A stretch of DNA of 64,000 nt from Clostridium sp. D43t1_170807_H7. Its GTDB lineage: Bacteria; Bacillota; Clostridia; Clostridiales; Clostridiaceae. The position numbers were made by a program, and so were the translations under genes. This document shows positions 47,369 through 56,605 of the stretch, piece after piece. The notes beneath the pieces are model-generated. The model was not told the DNA's origin. It searched no databases and was given only the letters and a program-made list of their open reading frames with translations. The first letter of the stretch is position 1, and each line of letters starts with the position of its first letter. Location of the stretch: NCBI RefSeq assembly GCF_015555905.1, contig NZ_JADNLK010000005.1, forward strand, positions 62,001 to 126,000, written 5' to 3'.

Positions 47369-47647
47369 GTAATATGCCCTCCTTAGTATATTTAAATAAA
47401 TAAAGCAATTAAATTTTTATGTTATCAAAGATAACTTTTAACTTTTTAAACTAGCAAAATGCTATTCAAAAAATTTACTATCTTAATAGCTTTATACATA
47501 TTTTCGCATATTACTATTCTATATTTCTAACTGAGATTTGTAAATAAAAATGTAAAGTATAATGAATAGAAATTTAACTTAATTATTCATAGTATTACAT
47601 AAACATTAATATATATATACAAGAGTTCTTGATGAGGAGGAGAAAGA

Positions 47648-50197
47648 GTGATACAGGAAAAAGAATTTACTAGGGGATTAAGTAGTAGAGAAGCAGAAAA
47701 AAGAATTAAAACCTATGGTTTAAATGAACTTAAACATAAAAAGAAGAAGTCACCGATTTTGATTTTCTTAGCTCAATTCAATGATTTTTTAGTATGGGTA
47801 TTGATAGGAGCCACTATTATATCAGGATTTATTGGGGACAAGGCAGATGCAATAACGATACTTATTATAGTAATTGTAAATGCAATATTAGGCTTTGTAC
47901 AAGAATTTAGAACTGAAAAATCACTAGAAGCATTACAGGAGATGGCAGCACCCACTTGTAAGGCTATAAGGGATGGAAATATTAAGGTAATAAATTCAAG
48001 AGAATTAACAATAGGTGATGTTGTAATATTAGAAGCTGGGGATAGAATTCCGGCAGATGGAACATTTATTGATGCTGCAAATATGGTAGTAGATGAATCA
48101 TTATTAACAGGAGAATCTGTAGGTATATCTAAAGATACAAACAAAGGAAAAAATGAAGGATACATGGGTACAATAGTTTTAAAGGGTAGAGGATTGCTAA
48201 TGGTTGATTCCGTAGGTATGAAAACTGAAATGGGAAAGATAGCCAATCTTTTAGATAACATAGAAGAAGAAAAGTCTCCTTTAAGAGAAAGATTAGATTC
48301 CTTGGGTAAGATATTAGTTGTAGTTTGTGTTATAGTATGTATAATTGTTACTGTTCTTGGAATATTAAGGGGAAATAATATTACTGAAATGTTCCTTTTA
48401 GGTGTATCATTGGCTGTTGCCGCAATACCAGAAGGGTTGGCTGCTATAGTTACTGTTGCATTAGCATTAGGTGTAAGTAGAATGCTTAAGAGAAATGCAT
48501 TAATTAGAAAATTACCAGCAGTTGAAACTCTAGGATGTACTTCAGTAATTTGTTCAGATAAAACTGGGACTTTAACTCAAAATAAAATGACAGTAAAAGA
48601 AATTTTAACAAATGGGAAAATTTATGAGTTAGATAAAGAAAAGTTATATGATTGTGAAAAGCTAAAAGAAGCTTTTGTATATTGTAATGATACAAATTAT
48701 AATTATGATATTAAAGATATTGATAAAGCGGTTATGGGAGATCCTACAGAAACAGCTTTAGTTAAAGTGTTTTTTAAAGAAACAAAAGAAGCAGAAAGTT
48801 TTATTGCAAGAGCTAACAGATCATTTGAAATACCATTTGATTCTACTAGAAAAATGATGACTGTAATAATGAATGTAAATGGTAAAGAAACTTGTTATAT
48901 GAAGGGGGCTCCAGAAAGAGTATTAGAGAGATGTAATTCTGTATTAGAAAATGGCAAAATAAAGCCGCTTACAGCTCAAAAGAAAAAGCAAATTTATAAT
49001 TATATTGAATCTATGTCTAATAGAGCGTTAAGATGTATAGCAGCTGCCTATAAAGAGGAGCATGTAGTTAAAAATGATTCTGTTGAAGATAATTTAATAT
49101 TCTTGGGAGTTGCAGGTAGTATGGATCCTCCTAGAATAGAAGTTAAAGATGCAGTATTAAAGTGTAAAATGGCAGGAATTAAGCCTGTAATGATAACAGG
49201 AGACCATAAAAATACTGCCTTAGCAATTGCAAAGAGCATTAATATTTGTACTACAGATGATCAAGCTATTACAGGTGATGAATTAGAAAAAATGTCTGAT
49301 GAAGAGTTAGTAAAGAAAGTAGATAAATTAAGGGTATTTGCAAGGGTATCTCCAAATCATAAGTTAAGAATAGTGAGAGCTTTTAAAAAGAATAATAACA
49401 TAGTTGCAATGACTGGTGATGGTGTTAATGATGCTCCTGCAATAAAAGAAGCTGATATAGGTGTTGCTATGGGCATATCAGGAACAGATGTTACTAAGGA
49501 AGCCGCATCAATGGTTTTAATGGATGATAATTTTGCCACAATAGTATCTGCTGTTGAGGAAGGAAGAATTATTTATGATAACATAAGAAAGTTTATTAGA
49601 TACTTATTATCTTGTAATTTAGGTGAAGTGTTAACAATGTTCTTAGCATCATTATTTTACTTGCCAAATCCACTTACACCAATACAGATTTTATTTGTAA
49701 ACTTAGCTACAGATGGATTACCAGCTATTGCATTAGGAATTGACCCTGCAGATAAAGATATAATGAGACAGTCACCAAGGGAAAAGAATGAAGGTATATT
49801 TGCAAGAGGTCTTTGGGAAAAAATTATTGTTAGAGGATGTCTAATTGGAATTTGTACTTTATTATCATTTATGGTTGGTAGATATTATGGAATGGATTTA
49901 GCAACTTGTAGAACAATTGCATTATGTACATTAGTTATGTCTCAACTTTTACATGTTTTTGAGTGTAGATCAGAAAGGCATTCTATATTTGAAATAAATG
50001 TATTATCAAATATATATTTATTAGGAGCAGCAATAATCTCAATTACAATGATATGTGGTATATTATATATTCCATTTTTAAGGGGAATATTTAATACAGT
50101 TGCCTTAAATTTAGGACAATGGTTATTAGTAATATTCTTCTCAGGAATAATTTTCTTAATAAATAGTGTGTATCTTCTTATAAAATCTAAAAAGTAA
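47648..50197 (+). CDS. Cation-transporting P-type ATPase, Ca2+ (P2A) type
   Basis: Ion pump of 849 aa, probably exporting Ca2+. LTGESVGI is in the actuator domain, PEGLAAIVTVALALG in helix M4, the phosphorylated Asp304 is in CSDKTGTLTQNKM, KGAPERVLE is in the nucleotide domain and MTGDGVNDAPAIKEADIGVAMG is in the hinge. Helix M6 has NLATDGLPAIALG, with the Asn and Asp Ca2+ ligands of SERCA/PacL pumps. N-terminal cation-ATPase domain starts with LSSREAEKRIKTYGLNEL. Start is GTG 47648 behind GAGGAGG. Ten helices expected. Monocistronic. Confidence 0.9.
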   Translation: MIQEKEFTRGLSSREAEKRIKTYGLNELKHKKKKSPILIFLAQFNDFLVWVLIGATIISGFIGDKADAITILIIVIVNAILGFVQEFRTEKSLEALQEMAAPTCKAIRDGNIKVINSRELTIGDVVILEAGDRIPADGTFIDAANMVVDESLLTGESVGISKDTNKGKNEGYMGTIVLKGRGLLMVDSVGMKTEMGKIANLLDNIEEEKSPLRERLDSLGKILVVVCVIVCIIVTVLGILRGNNITEMFLLGVSLAVAAIPEGLAAIVTVALALGVSRMLKRNALIRKLPAVETLGCTSVICSDKTGTLTQNKMTVKEILTNGKIYELDKEKLYDCEKLKEAFVYCNDTNYNYDIKDIDKAVMGDPTETALVKVFFKETKEAESFIARANRSFEIPFDSTRKMMTVIMNVNGKETCYMKGAPERVLERCNSVLENGKIKPLTAQKKKQIYNYIESMSNRALRCIAAAYKEEHVVKNDSVEDNLIFLGVAGSMDPPRIEVKDAVLKCKMAGIKPVMITGDHKNTALAIAKSINICTTDDQAITGDELEKMSDEELVKKVDKLRVFARVSPNHKLRIVRAFKKNNNIVAMTGDGVNDAPAIKEADIGVAMGISGTDVTKEAASMVLMDDNFATIVSAVEEGRIIYDNIRKFIRYLLSCNLGEVLTMFLASLFYLPNPLTPIQILFVNLATDGLPAIALGIDPADKDIMRQSPREKNEGIFARGLWEKIIVRGCLIGICTLLSFMVGRYYGMDLATCRTIALCTLVMSQLLHVFECRSERHSIFEINVLSNIYLLGAAIISITMICGILYIPFLRGIFNTVALNLGQWLLVIFFSGIIFLINSVYLLIKSKK

Positions 50198-50201
50198 ATT
50201 T

Positions 50202-50235
50202 AAATGGGCTATCTTTGATTAGATGGCCTATTTTT
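50202..50235 (+). terminator. Intrinsic terminator after the P-type ATPase
   Basis: AAATGGGCTATCT pairs with AGATGGCCTATTT (some G.T pairs) and ends in TTTTT. Confidence 0.7.
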
Positions 50236-50277
50236 GTTAAAATGTACAAATTTAAATGTTTACAAGAAAAAAACAGT

Positions 50278-50296
50278 TGTATTTTATAGAAATACA
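50278..50296. promoter_or_regulatory. Small inverted repeat upstream of thrC
   Basis: TGTATTT-TATAG-AAATACA is a perfect 7-5-7 inverted repeat 88 bases before thrC, a possible operator. No T-box leader is visible here. Confidence 0.4.
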
Positions 50297-50384
50297 TGTT
50301 AATATTTTTATATGGTAATTCTTGCTTGAAATACAAATATAACACAGAAAGATGAAAAATAAATAAAGATATTGGAGGTGTAAA

Positions 50385-51854
50385 ATGAGATTTATAAGCA
50401 CTAGAGGAAAAGGGGAAGCTATTTCATCTTCTGAAGCAATTATAAAGGGGATTGCTGATGATGGAGGATTGTATGTTCCAATAGAGTTTCCAAAATTATA
50501 TGATAATTTGAAAAAGAAAATGGGGCTTTCTTATGAAGAGTTAGCATATGAGATAATTAGGGAATTTTTTGATGATATTGGTGATGAAAATTTAAAAGAG
50601 GCAATAAGAAATGCTTATAATGATAAATTCTTTGTAAAGGAAGAGAAAAACTTTTTAGAATTATATCATGGGCCTACATCGGCTTTTAAGGATGCAGCAC
50701 TTTTATTCTTACCACAAATAATGAAAGCTGCAAAGAAAAAAGAAAATATAGGCGAAGAAATAGTAATATTAACTGCAACATCTGGAGATACTGGTAAAGC
50801 TGCATTGCAGGGGTTTAGCAATGTAGATGGATTTAAGGTTGTAGTTTACTATCCTGAAAAGGGAGTAAGTACAATTCAACAAAAGCAAATGGTAACACAA
50901 GAAGGTAATAATGTAAAAGTAATCGGAATTAGGGGCAATTTCGATAATGCGCAAAGTGGGGTTAAGTCAATATTTGGGGACAATGAATTGAAGAAGAAAT
51001 TAAAAGAAGAAGGATTTTTATTATCTTCAGCAAATTCAATTAATATTGGAAGACTAATACCACAGATTGTTTATTACTTTTATGGGTATTTTGATTTAGT
51101 CAATAAGCAAAAAATAAAAGAGGGCGATAAAATAAATATAGTGGTTCCAACAGGGAACTTTGGGAATATATTAGCAGCTTATTATGGGAAAAAAATGGGG
51201 CTACCTATAGGAAAGTTAATATGTTCATCAAATGAAAATAATGTATTAACAGACTTCTTAAAGACAGGAGTATATGATAAAAGAAGAGAGTTAATACTAA
51301 CAGAATCACCATCAATGGATATCTTAATTTCATCAAATTTAGAAAGATTATTATTTGAGGCTAATAACAGGGATTCATTAGAAACTAAGAAGCTTATGGA
51401 GGAGTTGAATTCAAAAGGGGTATATTCAATTTCCCAAAATGCTAAAGAATTTTTAAATGATTTTTATGGGAATTATGCAAATATTAATGAAGTTTATGAA
51501 GCTATTAAATATGTTTATGATAATGAGCAATATTTAATGGATACACATACTGCAGTGGGCTATGTAGTATTAGAAAAATATAGAAAAGAAACTTCAGATT
51601 ATAGACAGGCATTAGTTGCATCAACAGCTAGTCCGTACAAATTTCCAAGAAGTATTTGTAATGCCTTAGGAATAGATATTAGTGGGAAAAATGATTTTGA
51701 AATATTAAACATATTAAGTGATAATACGAACACTGATATACCTAATAATCTAAAGAACTTAGATAAAAAAGAAATACTTCATAAGGAAATATGTAATAAG
51801 GATAAAATGAAAGAGAGCTTACTTGATTTTTTAAGGAGAACTAAAAATGATTAA
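50385..51854 (+). CDS. thrC: Threonine synthase
   Basis: PLP enzyme of 489 aa converting O-phosphohomoserine to threonine. The N-terminal STRGKGEAISSSEAIIKGIADDGGLYVP and the PLP lysine motif HGPTSAFKDAALLF (about 93-107) are typical, as are ATSGDTGKAALQGF and VPTGNFGNILAAYYG. This is the longer, class of ThrC with the N-terminal lid found in enterobacteria and clostridia. ATG 50385 has TGGAGGTG ahead. It overlaps thrB by eight bases, giving tight coupling. Confidence 0.93.
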   Translation: MRFISTRGKGEAISSSEAIIKGIADDGGLYVPIEFPKLYDNLKKKMGLSYEELAYEIIREFFDDIGDENLKEAIRNAYNDKFFVKEEKNFLELYHGPTSAFKDAALLFLPQIMKAAKKKENIGEEIVILTATSGDTGKAALQGFSNVDGFKVVVYYPEKGVSTIQQKQMVTQEGNNVKVIGIRGNFDNAQSGVKSIFGDNELKKKLKEEGFLLSSANSINIGRLIPQIVYYFYGYFDLVNKQKIKEGDKINIVVPTGNFGNILAAYYGKKMGLPIGKLICSSNENNVLTDFLKTGVYDKRRELILTESPSMDILISSNLERLLFEANNRDSLETKKLMEELNSKGVYSISQNAKEFLNDFYGNYANINEVYEAIKYVYDNEQYLMDTHTAVGYVVLEKYRKETSDYRQALVASTASPYKFPRSICNALGIDISGKNDFEILNILSDNTNTDIPNNLKNLDKKEILHKEICNKDKMKESLLDFLRRTKND

Positions 51855-52746
51855 AGTAAGAGTACCAGCGACATCAGCCAATTTGGGGCCTGGATTTGAT
51901 TCGCTGGGAATCTCCTTAAATATATATAATGAATATGAATTTGAACTTAAAGAGAATAAGGGGCTATTCTTTGAAGGTGTTGAAGAAGAATTTCAAAGTG
52001 AAGATAATATTATTTTTATGGCCATAAAGAAAGTTTTTGATAAATATGACTTTAAATTTAATGGCATAAGGATTAAAATAATAAAGCAAGATATCCCAAT
52101 ATCAAGGGGACTAGGTTCAAGCTCAAGTTGTATAGTAGCTGGGCTTATAGGGGCTTTTGCATTAATGGGCAAAGAAATAAACAGAGATGAGATATTAAGT
52201 TTAGCTGTTGAGATTGAAGGACATCCTGATAATGTATGTCCAGCTATTTTTGGAGGATTAGTTTCTACTATAATGGTAGATAATAAAAAGCCATTATATA
52301 ATTGTGTAGAAGTTAAAGATGGAGTTAAGTTTATTGCATTGATTCCAAGATTTAAGCTTTCAACTGAAAAGGCTAGAGCGATATTGCCTAAAGAGGTTCC
52401 ATTTAGAGATTGTATTTATAATATAGGGAGGGCTGCCCTTCTAATATCATGTTTCTCAAATGGAAATTATGCTTTGTTAAAGGAAGCCACTAAAGATAGA
52501 ATTCATGAAAGGTTTAGAAGTAAACTTATTGATAATTTTGATGAAGTTTATAATAAATCATTAGAACTTGGAGCATTTAGTTGTTTTTTAAGTGGTGCAG
52601 GGCCAACATTAATGGCAATAGTAGATAATAAAGATATAAGCTTTGTAAGTGATTTTACAAATTTTATGAAAGAACAAAATATTAATTGGGATATTAAAGA
52701 GTTAAAAATAGATAAACATGGGGCAAAAATTTTGAAAGGTGAATAA
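51847..52746 (+). CDS. thrB: Homoserine kinase
   Basis: GHMP kinase of 299 aa that makes O-phosphohomoserine, the substrate of the preceding enzyme. N-terminal VRVPATSANLGPGFDSLG (substrate strand), ATP loop PISRGLGSSSSCIVAG (about 85-100) and C-terminal FLSGAGPTLMAI are all present. Homoserine dehydrogenase is not in this cluster and must be elsewhere. Starts inside the end of thrC, with AAGGAGA upstream. Confidence 0.94.
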   Translation: MIKVRVPATSANLGPGFDSLGISLNIYNEYEFELKENKGLFFEGVEEEFQSEDNIIFMAIKKVFDKYDFKFNGIRIKIIKQDIPISRGLGSSSSCIVAGLIGAFALMGKEINRDEILSLAVEIEGHPDNVCPAIFGGLVSTIMVDNKKPLYNCVEVKDGVKFIALIPRFKLSTEKARAILPKEVPFRDCIYNIGRAALLISCFSNGNYALLKEATKDRIHERFRSKLIDNFDEVYNKSLELGAFSCFLSGAGPTLMAIVDNKDISFVSDFTNFMKEQNINWDIKELKIDKHGAKILKGE

Positions 52747-52747
52747 T

Positions 52748-53185
52748 ATGAATGGTGATTATTTAGTTATTGATAAAAAGGTTTTGCCAGAGGTATTTGA
52801 AAAGGTAATTAATACAAAAAAGATCTTACAAGAAGGTAAGGTAAAGGAAATTACTGAAGCTACCAGGCTTGCAGGAATAAGCAGAAGTGTTTATTATAAG
52901 TACAGGGATTATGTTTTTGAGTTTTCTCAAATGTCTAATGGAAGAAAAGCAACTTTTAATATGATAATTGCGCATGAAAAGGGTGTACTTTCTAATATAC
53001 TAAATTTTATTTCTGAAAAAGGTGGAAATATTTTAACTATTGATCAAGGTATTCCAATTAATAATTTAGCAAACCTAAGTTTAACTATTGATATATCAAC
53101 GATGAAAATTGAATTAAGCAAAATGCTAGAAGAATTAAAAAGATTAGAATTTGTTGATAAAGTTGAATTTATTGCAATGGAATAA
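52748..53185 (+). CDS. ACT-domain protein (UPF0735 family)
   Basis: Protein of 145 aa. The first half contains a predicted helix-turn-helix-like segment (EITEATRLAGISRSVYYKYRDYVF, about 34-57); the second half (about 70-145) is an ACT domain with NMIIAHEKGVLSNILNFISEKGGNILTIDQ, which usually binds an amino acid. It matches the UPF0735/PheB-like family seen next to homoserine or threonine genes in Firmicutes. The position suggests feedback regulation by threonine or a related amino acid, unproven. Start ATG 52748, one base after the thrB stop, with AAAGGTG as ribosome site. Confidence 0.82.
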   Translation: MNGDYLVIDKKVLPEVFEKVINTKKILQEGKVKEITEATRLAGISRSVYYKYRDYVFEFSQMSNGRKATFNMIIAHEKGVLSNILNFISEKGGNILTIDQGIPINNLANLSLTIDISTMKIELSKMLEELKRLEFVDKVEFIAME

Positions 53186-53193
53186 AAATTAGT

Positions 53194-53228
53194 GAGTTTG
53201 TTACTAAAATAGTAATGAACTCTTTTTT
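53194..53228 (+). terminator. Intrinsic terminator of the thrC-thrB-ACT operon
   Basis: GAGTTTGTTACT pairs with AGTAATGAACTC (one mismatch) and runs into six T. Confidence 0.85.
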
Positions 53229-53293
53229 ATATAAATTTATAGATATATTTCATAGAAAAATGATAGGAATACTAGATTTTATTCTATAAATTG

Positions 53294-53322
53294 TTTACTT
53301 ATTGCAAAGTAAATGGTAGAAT
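53294..53322 (+). promoter_or_regulatory. Promoter with overlapping operator-like repeat for iscS-thiI
   Basis: TTTACT (53294-53299), 17 bases, TAGAAT (53317-53322). The inverted repeat TTTACTT-ATTGCA-AAGTAAA (53294-53313) covers the -35 box and spacer, a classic repressor position. Confidence 0.5.
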
Positions 53323-53437
53323 TTTAAATTAATATGAAAGAATTTTTCAAAATATTAAAGTTGTAAGTTCAATTTGTAAAATTAAAATTTTAAATTTCAC
53401 TTATGATGTAAATACTAAAAGAAAGGAGTGATTGTCA

Positions 53438-54580
53438 TTGAATATTTATTTTGATAATAGTGCTACTACAATGCCTTATGATGAAGTAATAGAAGAAGTA
53501 AGTAAAGGTATGAAGGAGTATTTTGGCAATCCATCATCTTTACATAAGATAGGAATGAGCTGCGAGAAAAGATTAAATGAAGCTAGAGAGTATTTTGCAT
53601 CTACTATTAAATGCAATAAAGAAGAGATTTATTTTACATCTGGCGGAAGCGAAGGAAATAATCTTGTTTTAAAGGGATTGTTAAAGCCAGGTCATCATCT
53701 TATAACAACTACTTTTGAGCATCATTCAATAATTAATACATGTAAAGAGTTAGAAGATAAAGGTGTCAAAATTACATATTTAGATGTAGACAGTGAAGGA
53801 AGAATTTCATTAGAAGATTTGGAAGAGTCTATATGTAAAGATACTGTTTTAGTATCAATAATGTATGTTAATAATGAAATGGGTGCTATACAAAATCTTG
53901 AGGCTATAGGAAATCTAATAAAGGAAAAAAGTTCTAGAGCAAAATTTCATGTAGATGCTGTTCAAGGCTATGGGAAGTTACCTATTGATGTTAATAAAGC
54001 TAAAATTGATTTATTAACAGTAGCAGGGCATAAAATTCATGGACCTAAGGGAACTGGATTAGTTTATATAAAAAAAGGAATAATATTAAATTCTCTTATT
54101 TCAGGCGGAGGCCAAGAGAAAGGCTTTAGAGCAGGTACAGAGAATCTTCCGGGTATAATTGGCTTTGAAAAAGCTGCAAAAATTACTTTTGAAAATATAG
54201 ATAAAAGATATAAAGAAATTTCTGAACTTAAAGCTTATTTTATTGAAAGATTAAAAGAGATAAAGGATATTAGAATAAATAGTGGAATAGAAGGATTTAG
54301 TCCTTATATTTTAAATGTATCTTTCCTAGGAGTAAGAGCAGAAGTTTTATTACATTTATTAGAGGAATCAGGAATATATGTTGCTACTGGTTCTGCATGT
54401 ACGTCAAAAAGTAGTGCTGCTCATGGGAGCTATGTAATAAAGGCTTTAGGATTGAATAATAGAGAAATTGAGTCAGCTATAAGATTCTCATTCTCATACG
54501 AAAATACAAAGGAAGAAGTAGATTATACAATTGATGTACTGAAAAAGTCATTAATGTTTTTAAGGAGAATAAAAAGATGA
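53438..54580 (+). CDS. Cysteine desulfurase, NifS/IscS type (group I)
   Basis: PLP enzyme of 380 aa giving persulfide sulfur. FDNSATT at the N-terminus, TSGGSEGNN, the catalytic His in FEHHSI, the PLP lysine Lys199 in AGHKIHGPKG, and the catalytic cysteine Cys321 in the mobile loop ATGSACTSKS mark it as group I. It overlaps thiI by four bases, so its likely job is to supply sulfur for 4-thiouridine in tRNA and perhaps thiamine. Start chosen at TTG 53438, nine bases after GGAG; TTG 53432 is only three bases from it. No iscU follows. Confidence 0.9.
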   Translation: MNIYFDNSATTMPYDEVIEEVSKGMKEYFGNPSSLHKIGMSCEKRLNEAREYFASTIKCNKEEIYFTSGGSEGNNLVLKGLLKPGHHLITTTFEHHSIINTCKELEDKGVKITYLDVDSEGRISLEDLEESICKDTVLVSIMYVNNEMGAIQNLEAIGNLIKEKSSRAKFHVDAVQGYGKLPIDVNKAKIDLLTVAGHKIHGPKGTGLVYIKKGIILNSLISGGGQEKGFRAGTENLPGIIGFEKAAKITFENIDKRYKEISELKAYFIERLKEIKDIRINSGIEGFSPYILNVSFLGVRAEVLLHLLEESGIYVATGSACTSKSSAAHGSYVIKALGLNNREIESAIRFSFSYENTKEEVDYTIDVLKKSLMFLRRIKR

Positions 54581-55734
54581 ATAATAAATTAATATTAGTT
54601 AAATATGCTTCAGAAATATTCCTAAAGGGATTAAACAGAGGGAAGTTTGAAAGAAGATTAAAAGAAAATATAGAAAAGAAACTTTCTGGATTACAATTTG
54701 AATTTGTTACTGATCAAGGAAGAGGATTTATTAAAGCAGAAGATATAGATGCAGCTGTAGAAAGAGTAAGAAAAGTTTTTGGAGTATCTGAAGTATGTAT
54801 AGTTACTGAAGTAGAAAGAGATTTAACTGCAATAAAAGAAGAGGCTTTAAGAAAAGTAAAAGAAGCTAATCCAAAGACATTTAAAATAGAAACAAATAGA
54901 GCAAATAAAAAGTTCCAATTAAATTCTATTGAAACTTCTAGAAACGTAGGAGGATATGTACTTCATCATTTTGGAGATGGATTAGAAGTTGATGTTAAGA
55001 ATCCAGAGTGTTTAGTAAACATTGAGATTAGAGAAAAAGCATATGTATTTACAAGCAAAGATAAAATAAAGGGCGTTGGGGGATTACCTTATGGAATGAA
55101 TGGTAGTACAATGCTTATGTTATCAGGAGGAATAGACTCTCCAGTTGCAGGATATTTAATGGCTAGAAGAGGTGTAGAGCTTAACTGTGTATATTATCAT
55201 AGTCATCCATATACTTCAGAAAGAGCTAAAGATAAGGTTAAAGAATTAGCTAAAATCCTTTCTAATTACACAGAAAGAGTTAATTTATACATAGTACCAT
55301 TTACAGATATTCAATTAGATATAATGGAAAAGTGTAGACAAGATGAATTAACTATATTAATGAGAAGATTTATGATGAGATGTGCATGTGTTTTAGCTGA
55401 AAAGTATGGAGTACAATCAATCTCAAGTGGAGAAAGTATAGGTCAAGTTGCAAGTCAAACTATGGAAGGATTAATAGTAAGTACTGATTGTGCAGATAGA
55501 CCAGTATTTAGACCATTAATTGCAATGGATAAATGCGACATAATGGATATTGCAAAAGAAATAGGAACATATGAAACTTCAATTTTACCATATGAAGATT
55601 GTTGTACAATATTCGTACCAAAGCATCCAAAGACTAAACCACAATTAGAAGCTATGAGAAAAGCAGAATCTGTTTTAGATGTTGATGCAATGGTAGAAAA
55701 AGCAATTAATAATACAGAATTAGTAGTATTTTAA
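54577..55734 (+). CDS. thiI: tRNA 4-thiouridine sulfurtransferase
   Basis: Enzyme of 385 aa that thiolates uridine 8 in tRNA. Domain order: ferredoxin-like N-terminus, THUMP (about 60-165), and the PP-loop ATPase with LSGGIDSPVAGYLMARRG (about 180-197). The conserved catalytic cysteine region CCTIFVPKHPKTKP is near the end. As usual in Firmicutes, the rhodanese domain of the E. coli protein is absent, so persulfide must come straight from the desulfurase encoded before it (ATGA overlap). Confident. Confidence 0.94.
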   Translation: MNNKLILVKYASEIFLKGLNRGKFERRLKENIEKKLSGLQFEFVTDQGRGFIKAEDIDAAVERVRKVFGVSEVCIVTEVERDLTAIKEEALRKVKEANPKTFKIETNRANKKFQLNSIETSRNVGGYVLHHFGDGLEVDVKNPECLVNIEIREKAYVFTSKDKIKGVGGLPYGMNGSTMLMLSGGIDSPVAGYLMARRGVELNCVYYHSHPYTSERAKDKVKELAKILSNYTERVNLYIVPFTDIQLDIMEKCRQDELTILMRRFMMRCACVLAEKYGVQSISSGESIGQVASQTMEGLIVSTDCADRPVFRPLIAMDKCDIMDIAKEIGTYETSILPYEDCCTIFVPKHPKTKPQLEAMRKAESVLDVDAMVEKAINNTELVVF

Positions 55735-55757
55735 TTTAAATATTAAATAAATTATAT

Positions 55758-55800
55758 AAAAGATGGATTGTTTTAATAGAGCTTAAGATAATCCATCTTT
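55758..55800 (+). terminator. Probable intrinsic terminator after thiI
   Basis: AAAGATGGATT pairs with AATCCATCTTT, with an inner TAA/TTA; the T tract is short. Confidence 0.7.
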
Positions 55801-55904
55801 AATTATATTACATAAATTAAAACTTAAAGTTCATTATTAAATTAAAAATTATAATAAAGATTTTTAATTTATAGTAAAGTATAACTTAGCTAGATAAAAT
55901 CGTA

Positions 55905-56162
55905 TTATCTTTTTGAAGTGTTTATAATGTAAAAATAATTTTCAAAAATAAATGCTACAAGTAATAGTGGTTTCCATAAATTAGAACCATCAACTTTTAT
56001 AAATATGCTCAATATAAAACTACTTAAAGAAAGAAAAATAATGAGAAGCAAAAATAAATTTAAATATTTAGATTTATTAAAGCTTGAGGATATATATTTA
56101 AAGTCATAAATTAATTTTATTATAAAAAGGAAACATAACAAATAAAAAATAGTGTTATTCAT
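55905..56162 (-). CDS. Small three-helix membrane protein, putative bacteriocin immunity type
   Basis: Protein of 85 aa with three hydrophobic helices (about 5-20, 33-55, 66-80), basic residues at the ends (NTSKR) and few charges. The ATG at 56162 follows AGGAG at a good distance, so it is probably translated. I recognise no family. It is the last gene of a minus-strand cluster with two leader-peptide ORFs and another three-helix protein; small hydrophobic proteins of 60-110 aa next to class II bacteriocin genes are usually the immunity proteins. That role is inferred from context only. It could also be an unrelated membrane protein. Confidence 0.6.
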   Translation of the reverse strand: MNNTIFYLLCFLFIIKLIYDFKYISSSFNKSKYLNLFLLLIIFLSLSSFILSIFIKVDGSNLWKPLLLVAFIFENYFYIINTSKR

Positions 56163-56250
56163 AAATTACTCCTGATAATCTTAATTAATAATTTGGTTTC
56201 AAGAAATAGACTTTTGTTATAATAAAAAATTAAATGTAGTAGTTAAAAAA

Positions 56251-56352
56251 TTAATTTATTAGAGAACCAAGCCAATAAGCTAAATCATAGGCTAAACTAC
56301 TTCAAGATATTTGAGGTAAAGTAAAGTTATCTAAGTTTGTGAAGTTTTCCAT
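56251..56352 (-). pseudogene. Second bacteriocin-like leader peptide, interrupted by TGA
   Basis: A 34-codon frame from ATG 56352 to TAA 56251 with one internal TGA at codon 17 (56302-56304). The part before is MENFTNLDNFTLPQIS; the part after is SSLAYDLAYWLGSLIN. Leu7, Leu12 and Ile15 sit at -12, -7 and -4 of a double-glycine leader if the TGA replaces a GGA (Gly) codon at -2, giving a Gly-Ser cleavage site. The tail shares A-x-D-x-x-Y-x-L-G with the peptide at 56595. No ribosome site is seen before the ATG, so it looks decayed. Confidence 0.5.
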
Positions 56353-56366
56353 ATTATAAATATATT

Positions 56367-56605
56367 TTATAGTTTTAACAATGTACTAGTTAAAAATATA
56401 ATTAAAAAAACAATAAGAAAAAAAATTTTTTTAGGAGAATTATCTAACTTTTTTAATAATATAAAACTAATTCCTATAGATGAATATTGAAATATATCAA
56501 GAATATAATTTTGGGATGTAAATAATGTAGCTAATATGCTTAAAAGACCAAAACTTAAAAAATATATCCTACTATATAAAAAAATGAATTTCTATTAACG
56601 TTCAT
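56367..56605 (-). pseudogene. Small three-helix membrane protein gene with frameshift
   Basis: ATG 56605 overlaps the end of the leader-peptide gene by 11 bases and follows AGGTG at good spacing. The frame reads MNVNRNSFFYIVGYIF and stops at 56555. If one T is added to the run of seven T (56578-56584 on the plus strand as A), the frame continues to 56367, giving 79 residues: three hydrophobic helices, with KKLDNSPKK as the loop between the last two. The size and shape match the 85-aa protein at 55905. It is a broken gene, a sequencing slip, or a slippage-expressed gene. Confidence 0.55.

Noticed and set aside
56251..56352. Programmed selenocysteine or TGA read-through in the second peptide
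   Set aside because: No SECIS-like stem is visible after the TGA and the ATG lacks a ribosome site; simple decay is more likely.
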